Shown here one piece after another: positions 11,546 through 21,406 of a DNA stretch of 64,000 nucleotides. The number at the start of each line of letters is the position of its first letter. Positions within the stretch are counted from its first letter, which is position 1. The notes beneath the pieces are model-generated. The model worked only from the letters and a program-made list of their open reading frames with translations, had not been told where the DNA came from and did no database searches. The DNA is from Hyphodiscus hymeniophilus (lineage: Eukaryota; Ascomycota; Leotiomycetes; Helotiales; Hyphodiscaceae), in assembly GCA_016508695.1 (NCBI GenBank), contig VNKQ01000015.1, positions 620,001-684,000 of the forward strand, read 5' to 3'. The translations under genes and the position numbers were made by a program.

Positions 11546-13015
11546 TCAAGACCTTACAGATGGTGGTGCTAATGTCTTGCCATACAACCACTGTGCGAAT
11601 TTAACACTAGGTTCATCAAATAATTTGGTGACCACATGCGCCACCCATAGGGTAAGAGGTAAGAGAACCAGCTGTACCACCCAGAACGCCAAGTCACAGC
11701 CCAACGGTCCTGCTGTAGACAATGGAAGGATATCGACCCAACCAGGCAAATGTTCGTGATGCGCCTCCCGTGCCCAGCCCACCGCTGCGTAGAGCCTGTC
11801 GCCTACCACCCAAAGAAGCGGGCCATGGACAAGATATAGAGCGAACGATATCCGGCCGAGATATTGATTGTATGGCTTCTCGAAGAATCTTTTCAACCAA
11901 GAGATACGTGGAATTGACGCGACTAGAAAGGCTGCTGCCCAGAATAGATAAAACCACTTGTAGTCATAGACAGCTTGTGGCTTCAGGATTGACAAGTAAT
12001 ACCATCCGCGTACTTTCCTGATTTCCTCGATCTGGTCGTTGTGAGATGGGACACCACCCAGATAAACACTGATGATGAAGAGATGGTAGAAGATGAGCTC
12101 TTTGAAGGGTTCTAGTCGGTAGAACCAGCTTGGTAGGTTATTCTTTTCGGCAAGCAAATCGAGATCGCAGAGAAGCATACCGGCGCAGAACATAGCGTAA
12201 TGGGAGCCATCTGCAATCCACATGAAGTAGATGATAAGTCCCATCTCACACCAAAGCCGCGCATTCCTTGTTGCCCTGGAGAATGCCAGGAGTGAGGTGT
12301 AAATGATGATGGAACCTCTGAATTCGACTGGAATGGACCATACATGCAGATTATAACTAAGCCACGGATTTCCACCTTCTTTGAAAACATAGCTGAAGGA
12401 TTTCCATTCGCAGTACCAGTTCCAAAGCTCTTCTCGAAAAGTCGGCTGCATCTTTGCAGCAGATATCCAGAGGCCAAATATGTGCCAGGAAGCCATGTAT
12501 ACTAATGTCGTGCAGATGACGGGGATAAACAGCCTCCACCACCGTCTGAAGAGAGCGGATCCCACATTCTCCGAAAGTTTGCGATATTCGCCGGCATCAA
12601 TCAAAGTCAAGGGCTTTGTAGACAGTACGTAGCCAGAGATCACAAAGAACACAGTCACTGCGTAATGACCGCCCGAGAAAAACGTCCGCACCCCAGGCAA
12701 TGCAGCGAAGTAGTACTCCCCATCGTAGCCAAAACCCCGTTCGAAAATCACATCTGCCAGTATTATATCCCGAGCCCACAATTGATGGTGATGAAAATAG
12801 ACCACGAGTGCCGCGAATCCTCTCAGCCCATCTAGGTAGGCTGTCGGTCGGAGCGTTTTGCGAGGCCCGCCTGTCCATCTCCTGCTCAAGATCGAAGACG
12901 GCGAAAGACCTTCCCAGTACTGCTTTGCTCTTTTGGGAGCACTATTTCCAGAATCATCCACCTTCACACTCTCCCAATAACCTTTCTCTAACAAGTTATC
13001 GTCCCTGGCAGCCAT
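11546..13015 (-). CDS. acyltransferase 3 family membrane protein
   Basis: Single-exon integral membrane acyltransferase of 489 aa (acyltransferase-3 family). The N-terminal catalytic block reads LDGLRGFAALVVYFHHH (residues about 62-78), with the family RG and His residues. Multiple hydrophobic segments follow (FISGYVLSTK, PVICTTLVYMASWHIFG, YLFWAAAFLVASI, ISFALYLVHGPLLWVVGD). The last block, YLGRISFALYLVHGPLLW, is the conserved C-terminal motif. The family O-acylates sugars, lipids or small molecules in the membrane; the acceptor here is unknown. The start ATG at 13015 gives a 60-residue hydrophilic N-terminus before the first block, normal for fungal members. Confidence 0.9.
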   Translation of the reverse strand: MAARDDNLLEKGYWESVKVDDSGNSAPKRAKQYWEGLSPSSILSRRWTGGPRKTLRPTAYLDGLRGFAALVVYFHHHQLWARDIILADVIFERGFGYDGEYYFAALPGVRTFFSGGHYAVTVFFVISGYVLSTKPLTLIDAGEYRKLSENVGSALFRRWWRLFIPVICTTLVYMASWHIFGLWISAAKMQPTFREELWNWYCEWKSFSYVFKEGGNPWLSYNLHVWSIPVEFRGSIIIYTSLLAFSRATRNARLWCEMGLIIYFMWIADGSHYAMFCAGMLLCDLDLLAEKNNLPSWFYRLEPFKELIFYHLFIISVYLGGVPSHNDQIEEIRKVRGWYYLSILKPQAVYDYKWFYLFWAAAFLVASIPRISWLKRFFEKPYNQYLGRISFALYLVHGPLLWVVGDRLYAAVGWAREAHHEHLPGWVDILPLSTAGPLGCDLAFWVVQLVLLPLTLWVAHVVTKLFDEPSVKFAQWLYGKTLAPPSVRS

Positions 13016-14168
13016 TTGGAGCTCATAGCAACTGGGTTTGGTATTCGGTTCACACTTTTCCTGCGTCGCTGGCGACTAAGAAAAGAAGATAAGAAAAGAA
13101 ATGGACGGTCGAGGATTCTTGTGGAATTGGGAAATGTAGATTCGGGTGTGACGATAGGCATGTAAATGCCGTGCTAAAGATCGGAGGGGAGCCAAGGTGA
13201 GCCGCGTTGCTCATCGACTGTGCTATCAGGCCGTCACAAATTGTGCGATGCGAACTTGAGATGTTTCTCCGAGGTTTGAAATAAGGATGGATCCATCACA
13301 AGCGGGGTAAGTAGATAAGGAAAGCGGAGTGGATAGGGTCGTGCCTTCCCTATTATTCCTTAGATCTGCTTCAGAAGGGGCCGGTCGGACTGGTGGGAAA
13401 CCCTAAAGCTGGATTCCAGAATATTGCAACACCGCCAACTTCACCTTCTAAGGGAGGAGGAATACCATGGGAAATGCGAAGTCTGTGATAGAGGCTTGCA
13501 TTATCGGAACTCTCGGTTGATCGACGCTGTATCTATCGGCTTCACATGAAGAGGGTGCCCTAAAAAAGAGAGCTTTGAAAGTAGATCCTGTTGCGGGGAA
13601 CAAGGCACAAGGTACTGCGCCGGCCGTGATGCGCAGGTAGCTTGGCCATGGTTTTGTAGAACGATGGCCTGATGTCTAGCCAGCCAATAGCGAAGCGTTA
13701 TTTATACGGCGGGCGCCCGCTTAACGCTAAAACCCCGCCCATTGCAACGACCCCTGCCCTTATTAACTCCATTTCATCCCGTCAATAGTTCCTAAACGGT
13801 GCAAAAAAGACTACCACCGTCATCATGGTCCGAGTAGCTAATAGTTCCGTTAGGAATATTCTCTAGCCCCTGACGAATGGGCCAGTAAAAAATCGTGGCT
13901 AGGAAGGAGGCGAATCACATGCGGGGAGAGCCGTGAATCCGTAACGGAAGTTCCCATATTATGACAAGAAAGACCTCGGCCCTTTGATTTTCCCCGTCAT
14001 GGAATTCACTGCGTTCCAGGTGCCCACTTTCGTGATCTGCAAGATCCTTGAAAAGAGACAAGCATCATTGTGACCCGGCGACGTCCATGTCCATTGCCCA
14101 CAGCTGCTATGTCGTAGCTTAAATCTGATAGCAGAGCTCGACTACTGCTCAACCCAGAAAAACACGAC
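13016..14168. promoter_or_regulatory. divergent intergenic region, acyltransferase / Och1-like gene
   Basis: About 1.15 kb lie between the two divergent starts. A GC-rich palindromic patch near 13710-13740 and TATTTATA near 13699 are seen; functions are unproven. No coding frame is supported. Confidence 0.35.
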
Positions 14169-15776
14169 ATGTATCTACGATTCGTACCTCGTCGATTGTC
14201 AAAATCTTTTGGGTCCTGGAGGTCGTACTCGTGCAAACCCAATATGCAGCATCTGACGTCGCCGGCGGGATCTCGAGCTCGACTACCTAAGCAAATCCAA
14301 CGGGCCCTTCCAGTGTACATTGTATTGATATTCGTGCTGATTTTATTCGCAAATTTTGACTCATTCATCTCAGGCGGGAAAGCTGCAAAGAACAAGCGCG
14401 ATGTTCCTAGGAGGTCCCACAAACTTCTACATGCGGTTCCGCCTAAGGGTGCCAGGTTTCCAAGGAAGATATGGCAGACGTGGAAAGTCGGTGCTATGGA
14501 TTTCGAGGAAAGAGATTTGACGACAGCGAGGACGTGGACGGTGAAGAACCCGGGGCACAGATATGAGGTTTTGACCGACAACAATGACATGGCTTATGTG
14601 GAAACGCATTTTGGCCTCGAGGGAGTGAATCGACCAGACATCGTGGAAATGTACAGTGCCGTTACCGCAAAGATCATTAAGGCCGACATACTGCGTTATC
14701 TGATCATGTACGTAGAAGGGGGAGTGTATGCCGACATTGACGTCGAGGATCTCAAGCCGGTTGATAGATGGATTCCCGACCGGTACGATGAGGCGGATGT
14801 GGACGCGGTGATTAGTGTTGAGATCGATGAGCCAGAATTTAAGGATCATCCAATCTTAGGGAAAAAGTCGATGTCGTTTTGCCAGTGGACTTTTCTCAGC
14901 AAGCCGGGACTGCCAGTCTTCCTGAAATTAGTCGAGAACATCATCGACTGGCTGAACGATCTCTCTGAGAAGCAAAGTGTGCCCATCTCGGACTTGAAGC
15001 TGGACTTCGATGAGGTAATCAGTGGCACTGGACCATCTGCCTTCACCAATGCAGTCTTGGAGGCCATGAGTGATAATACGGGCAAGCAGGTGACTTGGGA
15101 TACATTCCACAATATGGCTGAGTCGAAGTTAGTTGGAGGATTTCTAGTTCTCACCGTGGAAGCGTTCGCGGCAGGTCAAGGCCACTCTGACTCCGGAAAC
15201 CATAATGCCAGAACAGCCCTGGTGAAGCACCACTACCATGCCTCCATGTGGCCAACGAACCATCCGCGGTACAGCCACCCAATCTACGGCGAAGTCGAAA
15301 GGTGCAATTGGGATTTGGATTGTATCAGGCTTTGGGACGCCAATAAAGCCTCTTTCGATGCCCTCTCTCCGGAAGAAAGAGCTGTTCGACTTGCGCTCGC
15401 CGAAGCTGATGTTCAGCGACTTGCTTTGATGCCGAAAGAGGCGCCAGTGGTATTTCCACAGCAACCAATATTTCCAGATCAGCCACTGTTCCCAGACCAG
15501 CAAAAGCCGATGTTTCCACCTGCGGATCTACAGCCAATATCTCCGCCTACAGATCCTCAACCCGCCTCCCCACCCATAGTGGCTCCACTGCCCATGTTTC
15601 CTCCAGCAGCAGACGCAGAGCCGCCTCAACTCATGGTTTTTGCCTCGAATACTCAACTTGAGGCGGACGCACAACCTCAAGCAGCACCAATGTTCCCTCC
15701 AGTTGCGGACGCGCAGCAGCAGCCACAACCTGATGCGAATGGTCAGCCCTTGCTGGGTGTGGATGGATTGTCTTGA
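14169..15776 (+). CDS. Och1-like glycosyltransferase (GT32, type II membrane) with Pro-rich tail
   Basis: Single exon, 535 aa. It resembles GT32 / Och1-type glycosyltransferases, Golgi enzymes that add mannose from GDP-mannose. Seen: a cytosolic N-terminus, one signal-anchor helix (about residues 47-63), the KIWQTWKVG block (about 100-108), then DILRYLIMYVEGGVYADIDVE with the metal-binding DxD at D189/D191. A late block, HHYHASMW, fits the family C-terminal His region. The last 115 residues (about 421-535) form an unusual low-complexity tail of loosely repeated PxFP/MFPP units rich in Pro, Gln and Ala, absent from classical Och1. Donor and acceptor are inferred from the family. Confidence 0.88.
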   Translation: MYLRFVPRRLSKSFGSWRSYSCKPNMQHLTSPAGSRARLPKQIQRALPVYIVLIFVLILFANFDSFISGGKAAKNKRDVPRRSHKLLHAVPPKGARFPRKIWQTWKVGAMDFEERDLTTARTWTVKNPGHRYEVLTDNNDMAYVETHFGLEGVNRPDIVEMYSAVTAKIIKADILRYLIMYVEGGVYADIDVEDLKPVDRWIPDRYDEADVDAVISVEIDEPEFKDHPILGKKSMSFCQWTFLSKPGLPVFLKLVENIIDWLNDLSEKQSVPISDLKLDFDEVISGTGPSAFTNAVLEAMSDNTGKQVTWDTFHNMAESKLVGGFLVLTVEAFAAGQGHSDSGNHNARTALVKHHYHASMWPTNHPRYSHPIYGEVERCNWDLDCIRLWDANKASFDALSPEERAVRLALAEADVQRLALMPKEAPVVFPQQPIFPDQPLFPDQQKPMFPPADLQPISPPTDPQPASPPIVAPLPMFPPAADAEPPQLMVFASNTQLEADAQPQAAPMFPPVADAQQQPQPDANGQPLLGVDGLS

Positions 15777-18281
15777 GATATTGGTGCTCCGTTAATATTA
15801 TCCGTGGCAACAGCACCAAGATAGGACGAAGAGATTCATTCTAGAGGTGGAACCACGTTCTGGAGGATTGCAGCATAAGCAGAAACTATCTGACTCAGAA
15901 CTTCCAGAGACAAACCATATGCGGACAGCACAGAGTGCAAAAGGTTCTCGGAGTCTTCTTTGGAGTGGCTGAGCACTCGATGTATCTATCAGCGTTTATG
16001 GGAGTGGAGGTGCATTCCATGGAACTGTAGTGACGATAGTGATAATTCATGCAGAATTGAAAGGAGTATGGGTACTACAAAATCGACATGTAGATTCCTC
16101 AGCATAGAACACATGAGGTGATAAATTAGACATGAATCCTTGCTCTGTCGCTTTCTGTGTGATGGTGACGGACGATACAGAACGCGTACTGCTTCGCTTG
16201 GGTTCTGGACAGCGATCGCCATCATTATCACAATCACACTCGAACCCGATGAAATGGTAGGGCGAAGCAGCCTCATTAGTGATGAGCACTATGACCATCT
16301 CGTAGTTGCCTTAATAGTAGGCCGTGTGTGAATGCGCCGCATCGCGAAGCATGTGAGTTGTCTTACCGCACGCTTCGTTGCTTTTGTTGCTGTGAAGCGA
16401 CGCAATTGTACCGTACTTGCTTTGCTGTCTTCTTTTCCCAGCACTTCTGGGTACTGTTGGAGGATACAACTTGCTGTATTGGGACAGCTCGAGAGAGAAG
16501 AAGAGAGGGAGGGAAAACCTCTGCGATCAATAGCATGGCACAACAACTTTGATCGGACACATAATAAAACAGCCATGCTCACCCAAATATGACACTCATT
16601 ACTTGTGGCAAGCCCGATCCTGTTACCTTTGTATCTGTTCTCATCATCTTGCGATGTCTGTGTCCGCAATGAGCCTTTGAAAGCTTACTTAAAGATCTTA
16701 CTCCCGTAGCGTAATCTGTGCATCCCCTCTTTTCGCTATTTCGAACTTATGGGATTCGCTAGCTCCCCCTCCACAATGTGCCTATATCGACGAAGTCGCT
16801 ACACACCGTATTCGGACCGGAGGTCAACGGAAGGAGGTCTGAGAAGTCTGCGAGAGGAGGATTCTGCCTGCAAAAGGTGATTCGGAGCTGGGTGCAATGC
16901 ACAGCAATATCGAGGCTTGCGTTCAATAGAGCGTGTAGTAGATGCTGGTGGTTCAATCGGTGTAGACACGTTGGCAATTCCTGATCTCGACCCCAAACAA
17001 TAAACGCCTTCCGCATGCGACGCTTGAAGATATGTACTCCACGACCAGTAATTCGGATCAATATGACTGGGAGAGGGGCAACGCGCAGCTTGTCGCAGAA
17101 AAGCTGGGAGCCTTGGTCTCCTCCGTCGAGAGCCATGGCAAGGCTTCGGCTATCTTGATGAACATCGCATCATCTCGCATACCGATAGATATGGGATGCC
17201 ATCGTTGCTGTGACAGCGTACCTTACGGAGGAGTTCTATGACGGGATTATTGAGACTCTGGGGAACGACCTGTATCGCACAGAGCTGGTGAGTGGTGAAC
17301 GCATATTTATGGTGGGGGGTCTCTTTTACTGTCTCAGCTGGTGCTACTGTAGTACAGTAAGGTGGGCGCTATGACCCCAAACTTGTACCTCAGGGTTCGT
17401 TGCACCTATGTATTCGTTCGGCCTGTGGACCTTCACCGCTAAGTTCTTTACATGATGCTGCAACATCTTCCTCGCTCTCTTTTATTCAAGCATTGAGGAT
17501 TTGATATGACTCGCGTCTAAGTGGACGTCTGTAGCTGCAGCATCCCTACCAGCCGCCCGCAGCCTTGCGAGGATGAGGGGCAAGGTGAAGGTATTGTCAG
17601 GCATTATCTTGGGGACTTTCGATGATGATGATTCTATGTCTTCTACCTCACATATGAAGCGGACAGAAAATTCAGTCTGCAACCCTTGAGATGGGATTAC
17701 CCATAGTGCTTGTTAAAATTTGGGAAAGGACATTCACCAAGTGTGAGGGGTCTACTTGAATTGTCTGCTTTATCTCTTCGTTATGGACGAATACACCGCT
17801 TTCTGGTGCTGCCCAGTCTCCGTATATACAATAAGCAGCTGAAGTCCTACTTCACAGCTATCAAGGTCTAGGTTGCTCTCGCTTCCCTATTCTGAATCAA
17901 CTTGAGAGCGAGTACAAAGCCTCTGAGAGCAAGTGCTATCATATTGAGCGCGTTGACTGGAGACGATAACGCAGTCTCGAACCAAGGCACTGCATTACTT
18001 TCAATGCACCCCGATCTCTCGGTAATCGCTTTGTTAGAGTCATGGCAAGATCGGCCAACTCTTCAATGGCAATGGCCGAGTTGGTAGTGGTCAGAACTGA
18101 CCTTATCTCCTCCCACTTTTGGCGCCTAATGTAGGTATGGGGGGTAGCCTGTGATCGCCACCATGTCTGGGAGACTCTGGATAAATCTGACGAAGTCCGC
18201 TCGGTTTTATCATGATCTCCCTTCTTTCTTGACAGCATCGCAACGCATTCAATCTCCATTTCGTTCTTATTGACTGAAAAG
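15777..18281. other. 2.5-kb gene-poor interval
   Basis: No full gene is supported. The only coding-like patch is near 17032-17290 on the plus strand: a frame beginning YDWERGNAQLVAEKLGALV is followed in another frame by DAIVAVTAYLTEEFYDGIIE and a GTGAGT-like donor at 17288. This could be a decayed or partial gene of unknown family. The rest holds short unconserved frames. Confidence 0.35.
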
Positions 18282-20470
18282 ATGGCCTCTCTACGCCTTC
18301 GCACTGTGAAGGAGAAGGTACAGTTGAAGGGCAATGAGGCTGAACATGAGCAAACGGATTCCTGGAGCAACCGGGATCTGATTCCTCTTCCACCATCAAG
18401 AAGGACCTGGGGAGCTTTCCATTATTTCGGCTATTGGGCAATCTCCTCGCTCAACGTTTCAAATTGGCAGACACCTAACACATTCTTGAGTAAGTCTATC
18501 CTAGCTTCAAAAGCCAATTCATCCTGACGCCTTGAAAGCTGTGGGACTGTCTGTTGGCCAGTCAATGGGAGTCATCATCGTTTCCAGAGCTCTAATCGCC
18601 CTTTTCTCGACGATCATTGCATGGTGTGGTCTGCAATGGCACATTGGATTCACGATTCAAAATAGGTATACATGGGGCATGCGCGGCAGTTATATCCCGC
18701 TATTGCAGCGCATTTTACTCAACTTTATCTGGACTGCGGTTCAATGTAAGCCTCTCCCTATCTCCGTAGCTCACGCGTTCAAACATGCTGACGAAGAACA
18801 GGCTGGAATGGAGGGAGACTTATCGCGTGAGAGGTGTCGTTCATCAAAAAAATGAATAAATACTGACCTGTTTTCCTCGTAGCGTCTGTGTCACCGCAAT
18901 CTGGCCCTCTTTTGCAACGATCGAGAACACTCTTCCTTCCAGCATGCCCACGACCACCTACCAATTCGTCGGATTCATCCTATTCTGGACGTTCTCTCTC
19001 CCATTTCTTTTTATCCGGCCCGAGAAATTCAAGCTACCTTTCCAAGTAGTTTCAATCTACTGCGGAGTGGGAATGATTTGCATGAGTGAGCACAATTAAC
19101 TCCTCCTTCCCGTCATTCCTAACGATATCAGTGATCTGGTCCCTTTCTGTTGCAAAGGGTGTAGGTCCTGTATTCAGTCAAGGGCAGGACATCCCCTCAG
19201 AGAGTAGATGGAACTCTTCCTGGCTTATAATGTCCGGGATTAACCAGACACTTGGAGGAATTGCGGCGGGCATCACGAACGGTTCCGACTTCTCTCGATA
19301 TGCAAAATCACCGAGACATTATATAGTTGGCTCCATCTCATCAGTCTGGATTGTCGGAACGCTGGTTAGCTTCGTTGGATTGGTGACGACCAGTGCATGC
19401 CAGAGAATCTACGGTGAAGTATACTGGAATCGTGAGTCGATGATCGAATAATTTCTAATCACATATCTGACTTTCTTCAAGCCCCTGATCTCTTGATGGT
19501 CATGATGGACTCAGGAAATGGCTCTTCGAAAGCCAGAGCTGGCGTGTTCTTCCTTTCCGCTGGATTCGCGTTGACTGCCATGTTCGAGAATATTTGCGTA
19601 GGCCTCCCCAAATCCGAAACGCCAGGTTCATGCTAACAATCTTGAAGGGAAACGCCGTAGCTGGAGGCATAGATCTGGCTGGGCTCTTCCCGCGGTATAT
19701 CGATATTCGACGGGTATGTAGAAACTTTTCCGTCATGATTGAAAGGCCGAAAACCCATCTCACATCTATCACCAGGGTGCCCTTATCACATTTATTGCCT
19801 GCTGGGTTAGTTCTGCACATCCTAGTGAACCACAACCTCATTAATGACAACCTTAGGTTGTCCAACCATGGCAATTAATCAACAGAGCAGCTACCTTCAT
19901 CACCGTCCTCAGCTCATTTTCCGTTTTCTTGGCACCGTTGATTGGGATGATGGCCTGCGATTTCTACGTCCTACGTCGACAACGAATCCAACTCAGCAAC
20001 CTCTATCGTACTCATGATACCGCTTACTGGTACTGGCACGGAGTAAACTGGAGAGCAATTCCAGCATGGCTTTGCGGCTGGGCTCCCACGGTCGGTGGAC
20101 TGATCGTGACCGTACAAGAGAGCAACGATGCGCCTCGAGCTCTCTTCCAGCTTTACTACATGGCATTCTTCATCGGTCAGTCTCTTCCGGCCGGAGTTTT
20201 GAAATCCCGCGAAACTAATTATGCACAGGATTCTTTACGAGCGGGCTGATATTCTACATCACGATGCGCCTGTTCCCTGTCCCGAGCCTGGGAGACTATG
20301 ATGAGGTCGATTACTTCGGCGCATTCACCGCCCAAGAGGCTGCAAAGCTTGGCGTCGTGCAGCTTGACGCCAGTGATGTCAGATTGGAGGGTGTCGAGCG
20401 CATCGAGCCTCTGCAAGCGCAAGAGAAGGGGCCGAAGACAGAGTACATCGTCGCCGATGGCGCATATTGA
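18282..20470 (+). CDS. NCS1-family nucleobase/allantoin-type permease
   Basis: Nucleobase:cation symporter-1 family carrier (uracil, uridine, allantoin type), 571 aa. Ten exons: 18282-18489, 18539-18745, 18802-18826, 18883-19085, 19132-19431, 19482-19597, 19648-19713, 19776-19805, 19857-20175 and 20229-20470. All nine introns are GT-AG and every join is in frame. Family blocks: RTWGAFHYFGYWAISSLNVS and WQTPNTFLTVGLSVGQ (TM1), QCWNGGRL, GPVFSQ, NGSDFSRYAKSP (substrate-site region), FENICGNAVAGGIDLAGLFP and PLIGMMACDFYVLRR. About 12 membrane helices; hydrophilic C-terminal tail. Exons 3 (25 nt) and 8 (30 nt) are microexons. The exact substrate cannot be assigned. Confidence 0.92.
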
Positions 20471-20769
20471 AGGCCAGGAATGAGCATTCGGTGATTTCTG
20501 GAAAGGTACAGAGGACGATTGAGTGATCGCTGTACGATTTCCTTCGATATGTGAATAGATAAGAATCTGCGCTTTGAAAATTAGATTAGTCTAGCGGCTT
20601 CTAGAACGTATTCAAATACCTGTCTCTCGGGGTAACTCATGCTGTGACTTCATGCTTCAGGTCTCTTTTTCCCGACCCAGACGACAGCGGCCAGCCTATT
20701 ACCTTCTCCTTCGCCTCTCGTAATGCAAACATGACGCCAGCTGCCACACCGAGTAAAATGATTTTAGTT

Positions 20770-20983
20770 CACCAGGGGGTGCAGTAATTCGTGAAACAGC
20801 CAAATCCCCAAATTTCGAGTGACTCTTGACACAACGCAAATATCAAAATTCTAAGGAGGCAGTCTTGTGCGCCATATACAGCTTTATTTGTGAGCCAGAG
20901 TTTGGGAGATATCTCTTAGTGTTGGTGTAGATACAGGTCGGAAAGGTTTTCAGCTGTTCCACGAATTACTGCACCCCCTGGTG
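20770..20983. mobile_element. MITE-like element with 31-bp terminal inverted repeats
   Basis: A 214-bp unit bounded by inverted repeats at 20770-20800 and 20953-20983. The repeats match at 30 of 31 positions and begin CACCAGGGGGTGCAGTAATT. The direct triplet GTT flanks both ends (20767-20769 and 20984-20986), consistent with a 3-bp target-site duplication as in PIF/Harbinger-like elements. There is no coding capacity, so it would be non-autonomous. No second copy was noticed in this window. Confidence 0.65.
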
Positions 20984-21209
20984 GTTCAATCATCTCGCTT
21001 GTCTCCTGGAGGAGTGTACACTCATTACATAAATAGTCCCTTCTGGCCGCTCGAATCTATTTGATCTCGAGGATACGGTGGATAAGGTGAAGATGACTCG
21101 GTAGAAGAGCTCGATGAGCCAACCCCCTCTGGATCCTTCTCGAGTGTGAAGGGTACTTCCTGTAGCGACAGGGATCGGTCGCCAGGTATGCTTCTTGGAT
21201 TACTCTTAT

Positions 21210-21370
21210 CAATTAACAGATTTTTCTAAAAAATTTATATTAAAGACTGTCATTTTTTACATTTATTATTATTAATCATTAAGACTTTAGGTTTAAGGCT
21301 AGATTTTTGCTACAGTAATAGGAGTAACTCCTCGCTTATTAGATTTATTATTAGCTGAATTAGCTGACGC
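21210..21370. repeat. AT-rich, RIP-like patch
   Basis: A sharp block of A/T-rich sequence with many TTA/TAA/TTATTATTATTAAT runs, unlike the roughly 45-50 % GC neighbourhood. It lies next to the MITE-like element and downstream of the ferroportin gene. It resembles the remnant of a repeat mutated by repeat-induced point mutation, but no parent element is recognised. Confidence 0.4.
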
Positions 21371-21406
21371 AGAGCCCTGGATTCGCGCTTTCCAAATCTC
21401 CATTCT

